NCBI GenBank assembly: GCA_963817025.1
Contig: CAWFML010000004.1
Span: forward strand, 1,302,001 to 1,366,000
Length of the DNA: 64,000 bases
Direction: 5' to 3'
Source of the DNA: JACMLC01 sp963817025
GTDB taxonomy: Bacteria > Acidobacteriota > Blastocatellia > Pyrinomonadales > Pyrinomonadaceae
Of the stretch, positions 49,090 through 57,945 are shown piece after piece. The first letter of the stretch is position 1. The number at the start of each line of letters is the position of its first letter. The notes beneath the pieces are model-generated. The model was given only the letters and a program-made list of their open reading frames with translations. It did no database searches and had not been told where the DNA came from. The position numbers were made by a program, and so were the translations under genes.

Positions 49090-52008
49090 ATGTTCAATGA
49101 AGCCAACAGCGTCGAAGATTTCGTCCGCGACATTCTCTGCGGCAAAACACGCACGCGCCCCGGCTTAGGATGGGAGTACATCCCACGCGCTCAACTCACG
49201 CGCTCAACCAGCGACGTGCTCGTTGACTCGCACCTGCGCGATGCGCTCATCCGTCTCAACCCCGAAATCGCGCAAGAACCCGACCGAGCAGATGAAGTCT
49301 TCTACAAACTGCGCGCCATCCTTCTCTCTGTTACATCAGATGGTTTAGTGCGCGCCAACGAGGAGTTCGCCGCGTGGCTCAGGAACGAGCACACCATGCC
49401 CTTCGGCGAGAACAACCAGCACACCAGCGTGCGCCTCATTGACTACGAAAACCTCTCGAACAACCGCTTCGTTGTCACTACCCAATTCACCTACAAAGCC
49501 GGACAGGAACGGCGTCTCGATCTCGTCCTGCTCGTCAACGGCTTGCCCTTAGTCGTCGGTGAAGCCAAATCCCCGACGCGCCCGGCGGTGACGTGGGTTG
49601 ACGCAGCCGCGCAAATCCAGGACGACTACGAAGCCAACATTCCGATGGTCTTCGTCCCGAACGTCTTCTCCTTCGCCACCGAAGGCAAGACCTTCCGCTT
49701 CGGCTCAATCAAGATGCCCTTAGAGATTTGGGCACCGTGGCGAGAGTCGGAAGAGAACGGTCTGAGCGGACTCGCCGAAGTGGAGACAGCCGTGCGCGGG
49801 CTACTTAATCCTTCGGTGGTGCTCGACATCCTGCAAAACTTTACGATCTTCGCCACCGACAAGAAGCATCGCAAGATCAAGATCATCTGCCGCTACCAGC
49901 AATACTACACAGCCAACCAGCTTGTTGAGCGCGTTGTCACAGGGCGAATCAAGAAGGGACTCATCTGGCACTTTCAAGGCTCCGGCAAATCCTTGCTCAT
50001 GGTCTTTGCCGCGCAGAAGTTGCGCCTACATCCCGCGCTCCAAAATCCAACGGTGCTCATCGTCGTTGACCGCATAGACCTAGACACGCAGATTACCGCG
50101 ACCTTCAACGCCGCAGACGTTCCCAACACAGTGCCCGCCGATACGCGCGGCGAACTAGAGCGATTGCTCCGTCAGGACGTGCGCAAAGTCATCATTACCA
50201 CGATTCATAAGTTCGGCGAGGCGGAAGGCGTCTTGAACCCCCGCTCAACCATCATCGCGATGGTTGACGAAGCACACCGCACGCAGGAAGGCGATCTTGG
50301 ACAAAAGATGCGCGAGGCTCTGCCCAATGCATTTTTGTTCGGCTTGACCGGCACGCCTATCAACAAACGAGACCGAAATACATTCTGGGCGTTCGGGGCC
50401 GAAGAGGACGAGCGCGGCTATATGAGCCGCTACTCATTCGAGGAATCAATCCGCGATCATGCGACGCTGCCGCTCCACTTTGAAGCGCGCCTCATCGAAC
50501 TGCGCGTAGATCAAGCAGCGATTGACGAAGCCTATGCCAACATCACAGGCCACCTCAGCGAAGAAGACCAAGCCGAACTCGCCAACCAAGCCGCGAAGAT
50601 GGCCGTGCTCGTCAAGACGCCGGAGCGCGTGCAAACTATCGTCAATGACATCGCACAGCACTATCAAGAAAAGATCGAGCCGAACGGCTTCAAAGCGCAG
50701 GTCGTCACCTTTGACCGCGAATCCTGCGTGCTCTACAAAAATGCTCTTGATGGATTGCTGCCGCCGGAAGCGAGCGACATTGTGATGACCGTCGGGCAGG
50801 GCGATCCTGTCGAATGGCATCAGAAATACAAGCGGCGTAGAGAGGATGAAGAGCGACTGCTTGACCGCTTCCGCGATCCTTCAGACCCGCTCAAATTGCT
50901 GATCGTCACAGCGAAGTTGCTCACGGGCTTTGACGCGCCGATCCTTCAAGCAATGTATCTCGACAAGCCCATGAAGGAGCACAATCTTCCTCAGGCTATC
51001 TGTCGTACCAATCGCCCCTACCCGAACAAGACGCATGGCCTGATTGTTGACTATCTAGGCATCTTTGATGATGTCTCCCGCTCGCTCAACTTTGACGAGC
51101 GTTCAATACAGCGCGTCATCACCAATCTGGGCGAACTGAGAGATAAAATGCCCGAAGCCGTCGCCGCGTGCCTCGCCTACTTCCCCGGCGTGAATCGCAC
51201 TCTTACCGGCTACGAAGGTCTATCTGCTGCACAGGACTGTCTGCCCGACAATGAACGGCGCGACGCTTTTGCGCTCGACTATTCGACGCTCTCGCAGCTC
51301 TGGGAAGCTCTCTCGCCTGATCGCTTTCTGCAAACCTATAAAACTGATTATCGTTGGCTCAGCCAAGTTTATGCATCCGTGCAGCCGCCAAGCGGCCACG
51401 GCAAGCTCTTGTGGCACGGCCTCGGAGACAAGACCATCGAACTGATTCACGAGAACGTGCATGTCGAAGCAGTCCGCGACGACCTCGAAACATTGGTCAT
51501 GGACGCAGACGTGCTCGCCGAACTTCAGACGTTGAACGAACCCAAAAAGGTCAAAGAGATCGAAGTCAAGATTGTCGCACGCCTGCGCAAGCACAAAGAC
51601 AATCCAATCTTCATTGCCCTCGGCCAGCAACTCGAACAACTTAAAGAGCGTCACCAGCAAGGACTACTCACCAGCCTTGAATTCTTGAAACACCTTCTCG
51701 AATTAGCGCGCAAGGTAGTTGAAGCGGAGCAGAAAGTTGATCCAGCCGAAGAGCAGGATAGAGCTAAAGCCGCGCTAACCGAGCTATTCAATGAGGTGCG
51801 CAGCAACAACACTCCCGTGATCGTCGAGCGAATTGTGGCCGACATTGACAGCATTGTGCGTAGCGTTCGCTTTCCCGGCTGGCAGCAAACCGAGGGAGGC
51901 GAACGTGAAGTTAAGCAAGCTCTACGCAAGACACTGCTCAAATATCAACTGCATCGCGAGCAGGAATTGTTTGACCGAGCTTTTGGATACATTCAGCAGT
52001 ACTACTAA
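49090..52008 (+). CDS. hsdR: Type I restriction enzyme subunit HsdR
   Basis: 972 aa, intact. The N-terminal PD-ExK nuclease is visible as RRLDLVLLVNGLPLVVGEAKSP (Asp, then ExK). The SF2 translocase has Walker A FQGSGKSLLMVF, a DEAH-type box VDEAHRTQEGDLG, motif III LFGLTGTPI, and the second RecA domain with LLTGFDAPILQAMYLDKPM and QAICRTNRPY. A C-terminal helical domain follows (KRHQ-rich, binding HsdM). With hsdM and hsdS it should form a complete, working restriction system despite the broken first hsdM. It ends 42 bp before an IS256 element. Confidence 0.95.
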   Translation: MFNEANSVEDFVRDILCGKTRTRPGLGWEYIPRAQLTRSTSDVLVDSHLRDALIRLNPEIAQEPDRADEVFYKLRAILLSVTSDGLVRANEEFAAWLRNEHTMPFGENNQHTSVRLIDYENLSNNRFVVTTQFTYKAGQERRLDLVLLVNGLPLVVGEAKSPTRPAVTWVDAAAQIQDDYEANIPMVFVPNVFSFATEGKTFRFGSIKMPLEIWAPWRESEENGLSGLAEVETAVRGLLNPSVVLDILQNFTIFATDKKHRKIKIICRYQQYYTANQLVERVVTGRIKKGLIWHFQGSGKSLLMVFAAQKLRLHPALQNPTVLIVVDRIDLDTQITATFNAADVPNTVPADTRGELERLLRQDVRKVIITTIHKFGEAEGVLNPRSTIIAMVDEAHRTQEGDLGQKMREALPNAFLFGLTGTPINKRDRNTFWAFGAEEDERGYMSRYSFEESIRDHATLPLHFEARLIELRVDQAAIDEAYANITGHLSEEDQAELANQAAKMAVLVKTPERVQTIVNDIAQHYQEKIEPNGFKAQVVTFDRESCVLYKNALDGLLPPEASDIVMTVGQGDPVEWHQKYKRRREDEERLLDRFRDPSDPLKLLIVTAKLLTGFDAPILQAMYLDKPMKEHNLPQAICRTNRPYPNKTHGLIVDYLGIFDDVSRSLNFDERSIQRVITNLGELRDKMPEAVAACLAYFPGVNRTLTGYEGLSAAQDCLPDNERRDAFALDYSTLSQLWEALSPDRFLQTYKTDYRWLSQVYASVQPPSGHGKLLWHGLGDKTIELIHENVHVEAVRDDLETLVMDADVLAELQTLNEPKKVKEIEVKIVARLRKHKDNPIFIALGQQLEQLKERHQQGLLTSLEFLKHLLELARKVVEAEQKVDPAEEQDRAKAALTELFNEVRSNNTPVIVERIVADIDSIVRSVRFPGWQQTEGGEREVKQALRKTLLKYQLHREQELFDRAFGYIQQYY

Positions 52009-52050
52009 TCGAGCCTGATCCCTGCGAAAGCTATACTGATTAGAACCGGG

Positions 52051-53370
52051 GGAGGTACTAAGCAGTCTGTGTAAGTGAGTTGTGGTTGAGTCCTCCCATC
52101 GGCACTCGCCCTTCAAACAAGATGGCAAACTGATTCATCGCTCCGCTCCAGTTCCTGATCGGCATTGTCCATCGCTGGCTGATATTTTTCAATGCCAAAT
52201 ACATCAGCTTAAACACCGCCTCGTCTGACGGGAACAACGCGCGATTCTTACTCACTTTGCGCAGCGTCATGTTCAAAGACTCGATCGTGTTCGTCGTGTA
52301 GATGGCTCGCCGGATCTCTGGCGGATATGAGAACATCGGAACTACTCTGGCCCAGTTCACTCGCCACGACCGCGAGATGACCGGGTAAGCCACATCCCAC
52401 GCCTCTTCGAACTGTGTCAACTGACGCTCAGCCTCCTCCATGCTTGCTGCCTGGTAAACCTCTTTCGACCCCTCAGCCACAGCTTTGCGATCCTTGTGTG
52501 AGACGTAGGAGAGCGAGTGCCTGACCAGATGCACCATGCACAGTTGCACCTGCGTCTGCGGATAGACCGCTTCGATCGCTTCGGGAAAGCCCTTGAGTCC
52601 ATCCACGCAGGCGATGAAGATGTCTTGCACTCCGCGATTCTTCAACTCCGTCACGATCTGCATCCAGAACTTGGCCCCTTCGTTGTCAGAAGCCCACATC
52701 CCTAAGACTTCCTTTAAGCCAGAGAGGTTGACGCCGAAGGCGATGTAGATGGCCTTGTTCATGACCCTCCCCTGGCTTTTAACCTTTACCTGTAAAGCAT
52801 CCAGATAGAGGATCGGGTAGACAGTATCAAGAGGGCGCGATTGCCACGCCCGGACTTCATCCAATACGGCATCGGTAACTGTCGAGATCAAGCTCGGCGA
52901 TATCTCCACGCCGTAAATCTCTTCCAAGTGGCCTTGAATCTCGCGTTGCGTCATCCCTCTGGCGTAGAGCGAGATGATCTTCTCGTCGAGACCGTCGAAG
53001 CGCGTCTGCCCTTTCTTGACCAGTTGCGGCTCGAACTCCGAGTTACGGTCACGCGGCACGTCGATCTGGAGTTGCCCGCGTTTGCCGCGCATGGTCTTCG
53101 GTGTGGTGCCGTTGCGAGAGTTGCCGGAGTTATCACCGGCAGCATTGTGCTTCTCATAACCGAGAGGATGAGTCAACTCGCCATCAAGAGCACGTTCGAC
53201 TAAAGCTTTGGTGAGTTGTTGCAGGAGGCCGTCTTGCCCAAGCAAGTCGTCCGGCTTCTGGTAGTCTTTCAATAGTTCGTCGAGCAGTTCAGGTCTAATC
53301 GGTGGCATAATCTTTTCCTTTCAAGTGAATGATTGATTATCGCCACTTACACAGACTTTTCATAACCTCC
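52051..53370. mobile_element. IS256-family insertion sequence
   Basis: 1320 bp. Ends GGAGGTAC..CTGTGTAAGTG and the inverted CACTTACACAG..AACCTCC. An exact 8-bp target duplication, GAACCGGG, flanks it (52,043-52,050 and 53,371-53,378), as expected for this family. It carries one intact transposase. Confidence 0.95.
52058..53308 (-). CDS. IS256-family (Mutator) transposase
   Basis: 416 aa, full length. The DDE residues are likely in YLDALQVKVKSQG, CVDGLKGFPEAIEAVYP and TTNTIESLNMTLRKVSKNR. MRGKRGQLQIDVPRDRNSEFEPQLV is the typical N-terminal family region. It is intact and lies between clean inverted repeats, so it was probably active recently. Confidence 0.96.
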   Translation of the reverse strand: MPPIRPELLDELLKDYQKPDDLLGQDGLLQQLTKALVERALDGELTHPLGYEKHNAAGDNSGNSRNGTTPKTMRGKRGQLQIDVPRDRNSEFEPQLVKKGQTRFDGLDEKIISLYARGMTQREIQGHLEEIYGVEISPSLISTVTDAVLDEVRAWQSRPLDTVYPILYLDALQVKVKSQGRVMNKAIYIAFGVNLSGLKEVLGMWASDNEGAKFWMQIVTELKNRGVQDIFIACVDGLKGFPEAIEAVYPQTQVQLCMVHLVRHSLSYVSHKDRKAVAEGSKEVYQAASMEEAERQLTQFEEAWDVAYPVISRSWRVNWARVVPMFSYPPEIRRAIYTTNTIESLNMTLRKVSKNRALFPSDEAVFKLMYLALKNISQRWTMPIRNWSGAMNQFAILFEGRVPMGGLNHNSLTQTA

Positions 53371-53506
53371 GAACCGGGGACTGCCTAATGCCGATTTTGT
53401 ATCTTGACTGATTCAATATTACAGCGCGAAGGTATCTGATTCTGCTCCCGCCATATCTAACTTAACTAGCAATTAAATGTTTTACTGCTAGGTTCTGTTG
53501 ACATAA

Positions 53507-54258
53507 CTACCTGAGCCACACGACTGTGCTGGCGAAATAGATGAAACTCAAGTAGTTGTTTGCCAACTTATCAAATCGTGAAAACACACGACGAAACTGT
53601 TTCAACTTGCCGATCTGGTTTTCAATCAAATGCCGCTCCTTGTACAGATGCGTATCAATCTCTCGCGGCACTTTGCGATTGCGGCGTGAGGGAATGACGA
53701 CTTCACAATTTGGCTCTTTCAGTTTTAAGACGAAAGGCTCGGCATCATAACCTTTGTCGGCAATCACATACTCGGCACAGAGGTTTTCAATTAACTGTTC
53801 GGACTGCGTGATGTCGTTTCTTTCGCCGCCCGTTAAGAGGAAACGCACAGCATTGCCTAAAGCGTCGGTTGCTAAATGAATCTTGGTCGAGAAGCCGCCG
53901 CGACTTCTGCCTAAACTTTGTGCTCCATGTTTTTTTGTGCGCCCGCAGCACACGCATGAGCGCGCACGATAGTCGAGTCAAGCAACAGATATTCCATGTC
54001 GCGGTCAGCAGAAAAATGTTCAAACAAATTTTCCCAGATGCCGAGATCACTCCATCTGGCGAAGCATTTATAAACGGCGTTCCAGTTGCCATACTTGCGC
54101 GGCAAGAGTCGCCATTGCGCGCCACTACGAGTGACCCACAAGACAGCTTCGAGGAAACGGCGCACGGAGCGTCCGGCTCCAAGCCTGATCTACGGACAAG
54201 TTTTCAGCACGGGCAGAATCTTCTGCCATTGGTCATCAGTGAGCTTAACTGTCATCAT
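53507..54258 (-). pseudogene. IS5-family (orfA/orfB) transposase, nonsense-mutated
   Basis: Translation from the ATG at 54,258 reads MMTVKLTDDQWQKILPVL then KTCP followed by TAG (54,190-54,192) where the family has an amino acid; the frame continues IRLGAGRSVRRFLEAVLWVTRSGAQWRLLPRKYG, a normal IS5 orfA. Near 53,930 a run of seven A (A AAA AAC on the minus strand) would allow the usual -1 shift into orfB (CGRTKKHGAQSLGRS.., then LIADKGYDAEPFV and RNRKVPREIDTHLYKERHLIENQIGKLKQFRRV). The nonsense codon makes this copy inactive unless supplied in trans. Confidence 0.85.
53929..53936 (-). promoter_or_regulatory. Slippery heptamer A AAA AAC (-1 frameshift site)
   Basis: In the orfA frame CAA AAA AAC contains the heptamer A AAA AAC. 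A shift of -1 leads into the orfB frame (KKHGAQS). This is the known expression mode for this group of insertion sequences. Confidence 0.65.
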
Positions 54259-54473
54259 GCAGAACAGTTTAGCTTCTTTACGTCAACACAACCCTAGGCT
54301 TTTTCACATTATTGATGCGACGCGAAAGCGCATACACGCAGCCTAAGCTTTGACGCGCAGCGTAATAAGAAAGTCGCAGTTTCGCGCTAGCGTGCAATGA
54401 CCTGTTTAACCTTCGTTTATTTCTACCAAGCCGCCTCAAATTCCGTGCGTTCCTCACAGATATTTCATTGTCT

Positions 54474-57317
54474 TTAGGGAATTCGCACCAACGCGATGTG
54501 CATATGACTATTGTGCGTGTGATTGTTTGTCAATTTAGAGTTTGACCAATTTGGAGTTGGCAACGCCAAATCCAAAAGCTGACCATTGACAGTTACTTTA
54601 CCAGTCTTTAACAGAATCCGCGCCCATCCCGACTCAAGCATCCCTTGAACCGCCAAACCTTCGGAGTAATAAACTTTGCTGACACTTGATAAAGCGGTCA
54701 ACCCGTCTATCCTCGTCCGCGAATCCAATACCCATTGACGAACCATATCCTTAGCAGTTGTCGAAGTCAAAGCTTCAAAAACTTTGCTACGCAATTCAAG
54801 ATGATTGCCGATTCCGCTACCACCATTCGCAGGAGTAGTGAAAACGTAGGGATGGAAAACGTCCATGTCTTCTCCCGTGTTGTGATCGAAATGGTCTATA
54901 TCTCGTGCGTGTTCGCCTGAAACATCGTCAATAAAGTTAATACGGCTCCTGTTAGTTGACAGCCAGTTGTAAGTTTGGAGCGCGCACCAGTCATCGCCAC
55001 CGGTATCACGCTGTCCGGCTGATGGATTGTAACGAGCGAAGCCAGTCGGCATTCGCCACAAGGGTTTTTTAGGAGCGGAATCTTTTTCATGTTGAGCGGG
55101 TTGCCCTCCGCTGCTACTGACCGTGACGCGAAAGCGATATGAAATTCTATCGGTCGGCGGCGGGACGGTGACAACCGTTGAGGCATTTGGTTTGAGCGTA
55201 ACCTTTACTCTCAACGTATTCTCATTAACAACCTCAATATTTGTACTACCTTGCACGGGTTCGTCAAAAATGGTCATCAGAACTGTTCCGGTCTTGTTGA
55301 CTAGTTGAGTTCTGACTGATTGGAAAGTAGTTCCCGAACTTTTGCTAACGTCAAGTTTGAAGTAACGATCTAAGGTGTTGGTTTCACCAGAACGCGGAAT
55401 ACTATAAAACTCACTATCCACCATCACCTTCTTCCTATTGGCATCTCTTTTGCCACTGCTTCGCTGGACATTATCATCCGGCTCAACTTTGTTAATATTG
55501 ACTGCTGATTGACAACCCAAGCAAGCCTGAACGGTAGTGGGTAACTGAGCATCGCTAACATTTGTCGCCGAAGCAATAACTGATAAAGTAATATCAGCGT
55601 TCGCTGTTAAATTAGCGACGTTCAAAACCTCTTCCTTGTTGCCTGTCGAACCGTTAGCTTGCCAAGTTGGTTGGACGCTCACCTGCTCGTTGACTCTTCT
55701 TGAGATAGAGAAAAGTCTTTCTCCACTCGGACTTTCTACACTCAAACTCCAAACATCATCGTAGATACTTTGCGGTAGAACAAAGGTTGGATACTCTGCG
55801 GTTTGGACATTATATCTCAGCGTAACCGTCTGTGTGCCTTGCGGAATAATTAGATTTCCAGAGGCGCTCATAGGCACTCCTTGAGCGGCTGCCGTTGTTG
55901 ATACACTGACCTCGTCAAGAGTTTGAGCATCTTTATGCGTAAAGGATTGTCTTGAACTATCAAACGGTTGTAATGTCCAAACCGTGTGCAATCTCCTTAA
56001 ATATTCCTCTTTCTCAAAAGGCTCATTTTCCAAGTCGGTAAATTGCGGAATAATAGTAAATGGCGCGACTCCGTTCAATCGGTCAGTGGTATTCAAAAGG
56101 TTGACGTTAATCAGAAAGTTGCCGCTGACTCCGGCGAGACCTTGACCATAATAATATTTCCCCGCTTGAAATGTGCCCGATGAAACTTCAAGTACCCCCG
56201 CAGGCATTTTCGGCAACGTCACTACGCCGCTTGCATTTGTTACAAGACGGAAAATAACACCGCCGGGAGTTGATTTCACTTTCACCAAGATTCCAGACAG
56301 CACGAGCGAAGGATTTGACGGCGGAGCTTGAAATTGAACATTGACTTGAAATCTTCCCATTTGAAATAATACTTCCGACCTATGAACTGCTCCGTTATTA
56401 TCCTCGCCTTCAACCAGTAGCCTGAGAACGCCGCTTCGTGTAGCGATAGCAGTCCGCAAAGTGGCAAGGTTAGACGGCGTGATGATTCCGGCTGCTGAAA
56501 CGGTAAAAAGGCTGTCCAGATAAACTGACTGCTCAGCCTGCGAAGACGTGTCAGGGGGGTCGAGTAGCGTCACTTCGGATAAACGCGTCAAAGGAATTGT
56601 TGTGCCTCTGTCTGAAAATCTTAATGTAAAGCTGGCAAAATTCGCATCTAAGATGCCGTTATTGCTTTCGTCCAAGATGAGAGAAGAGTCTTCATAGCTG
56701 TCCTTCGACCCATCTAAAACAACATCTATACTTCTAGATTCTCCGGGCGCAATAGTGACGGAAGTCGTTTTTTGAAAAGCAGGTAACACAGTTGCTTCAA
56801 CTTCAACGTTCCCCGCACGAACAGGGAAAGTCAGAGTTCCGCTCGCGGAAGTCATTCCGATAAGAAAACCGTTAACTCTAATTTTGGCGTTGCCGACCGG
56901 AGTTTGTCCGGTAAAATCAAGAACTCTAATCGAAATGGTTCCGAAGCTGCGTCTGTCGGAATCAACGCAACCTATTAAATTTAAAAGGCTATGCTGAACG
57001 CTGTTTCTAACGTCGGTTGGAAGGTTGGGAGCAAGATGTAATGACACTAAACTGAAGGCATTTACTAAATCTCGATGTATGTATTGTCTTTGCTTAATCG
57101 TTGCTTGATAATACTTTCCGGCAGCCGTATTAATTTTGTTCAAGACTTGAGTTTCTAGATCTAAACCGAGTTCTGCGCTTTTAACATCTCTATTGGTACT
57201 CAAAAACGCACTGTCACAAGACTGAGCAGATATTCTTTGTGTTCCACAAAAAACAATGGACGAAATAACTGTCATTAAAAAAAACACGAAGCGGAAAAAA
57301 TGGTTTGTGATTTTCAT
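54474..57317 (-). CDS. Large secreted protein with C-terminal LAS-type metallopeptidase motif
   Basis: 947 aa. A signal peptide (FVFFLMTVISSIVFCGTQRISAQ) is followed by a helical region (residues about 45-115), a regulatory-like beta domain (SIRVLDFTGQTPVGNAKIRVNG), further beta-rich modules (SGILVKVKSTPGGVIFRLV; VTVSSSGGQPAQH), and a C-terminal domain (about 745-947). There His812-x6-Asp819 (HNTGEDMD) and His938-x-His940 (HMH) reproduce the zinc-binding pattern of LAS peptidases (M15/M74: VanX, MepA). So it may cleave cell-wall or D-amino-acid peptides outside the cell. SD AAGGGGA precedes the ATG. Base use is more AT-rich than the backbone. It is cargo of the island and divergent from nothing obvious nearby. 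Confidence 0.75.
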   Translation of the reverse strand: MKITNHFFRFVFFLMTVISSIVFCGTQRISAQSCDSAFLSTNRDVKSAELGLDLETQVLNKINTAAGKYYQATIKQRQYIHRDLVNAFSLVSLHLAPNLPTDVRNSVQHSLLNLIGCVDSDRRSFGTISIRVLDFTGQTPVGNAKIRVNGFLIGMTSASGTLTFPVRAGNVEVEATVLPAFQKTTSVTIAPGESRSIDVVLDGSKDSYEDSSLILDESNNGILDANFASFTLRFSDRGTTIPLTRLSEVTLLDPPDTSSQAEQSVYLDSLFTVSAAGIITPSNLATLRTAIATRSGVLRLLVEGEDNNGAVHRSEVLFQMGRFQVNVQFQAPPSNPSLVLSGILVKVKSTPGGVIFRLVTNASGVVTLPKMPAGVLEVSSGTFQAGKYYYGQGLAGVSGNFLINVNLLNTTDRLNGVAPFTIIPQFTDLENEPFEKEEYLRRLHTVWTLQPFDSSRQSFTHKDAQTLDEVSVSTTAAAQGVPMSASGNLIIPQGTQTVTLRYNVQTAEYPTFVLPQSIYDDVWSLSVESPSGERLFSISRRVNEQVSVQPTWQANGSTGNKEEVLNVANLTANADITLSVIASATNVSDAQLPTTVQACLGCQSAVNINKVEPDDNVQRSSGKRDANRKKVMVDSEFYSIPRSGETNTLDRYFKLDVSKSSGTTFQSVRTQLVNKTGTVLMTIFDEPVQGSTNIEVVNENTLRVKVTLKPNASTVVTVPPPTDRISYRFRVTVSSSGGQPAQHEKDSAPKKPLWRMPTGFARYNPSAGQRDTGGDDWCALQTYNWLSTNRSRINFIDDVSGEHARDIDHFDHNTGEDMDVFHPYVFTTPANGGSGIGNHLELRSKVFEALTSTTAKDMVRQWVLDSRTRIDGLTALSSVSKVYYSEGLAVQGMLESGWARILLKTGKVTVNGQLLDLALPTPNWSNSKLTNNHTHNSHMHIALVRIP

Positions 57318-57584
57318 ATTTATCCCCTTAAGCGCAACGGAGGTAATGGGTCATTTTCACTGTTGAACAAACAAAGATAAGCTATGATTGACGATTCGAG
57401 GCCTTAGTTTTGGCGTTCATTCGTCTTCATAACGTTAGAGTAAGGTGAACAAGAAAAACTCTTTCTAAACAGGAAGCGAGGAGCCACTACTATCCAACCA
57501 GCAATACTTATACCAATCACGACGCCAATCTCATCTGGTCTTTTTAGGGGAAAAGAAGCATTAAGTTTCCGATAGAGTTAAAAG

Positions 57585-57818
57585 ATGTCCACAAGAGAGA
57601 ACAGCTTTGAGCAGCCGGTGAGAACTTCTGTTGACTCTTACTTCTTGTTCAACATTGAAAATGACCCACTCCGTTATTTTGAGATATGTACAATTCCACA
57701 GCAAGGTTCAACTATGGAATTAGTATGTTCCTGTACTGAAAGCGAGGAAATCAAACTGAAATCGTTAAGTTTCTACCTGACGACGGTAGGCTGTGAGATA
57801 CCTTGCTTTGCCAGATAA
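57585..57818 (+). CDS. Possible small hypothetical protein
   Basis: 77 aa (MSTRENSFEQPVRTSVDSYF to GCEIPCFAR). There is no signal peptide, no known domain, and three Cys in the second half. No strong ribosome site is visible (AGTTAAAAG before the ATG). It lies in the 628-bp gap between two minus-strand genes. It could be a chance open frame; I list it because the gap is otherwise empty. Confidence 0.25.
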   Translation: MSTRENSFEQPVRTSVDSYFLFNIENDPLRYFEICTIPQQGSTMELVCSCTESEEIKLKSLSFYLTTVGCEIPCFAR

Positions 57819-57945
57819 CTTAAAGTGTTACTCAATCTGTTCTACTTTTCAAGCAGTAACGACGTTATAGATGCGTCAAGTATATTTATACCCAGATTGG
57901 AATGTCTCTGTATTTACGAGGTCGCAGTTTGCCAATACGGAACTG

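Larger units (their letters stand above)
53491..54293. mobile_element. IS5-family insertion sequence (decayed)
   Basis: 803 bp. Left end GGTTCTGTTGACATAA, right end (inverted) GGTTGTGTTGACGTAA, 14 of 16 identical. A 3-bp CTA duplication flanks it (53,488-53,490 and 54,294-54,296). It carries an orfA/orfB-type transposase with a nonsense codon. It lies 121 bp to the right of the IS256 element. Confidence 0.85.
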
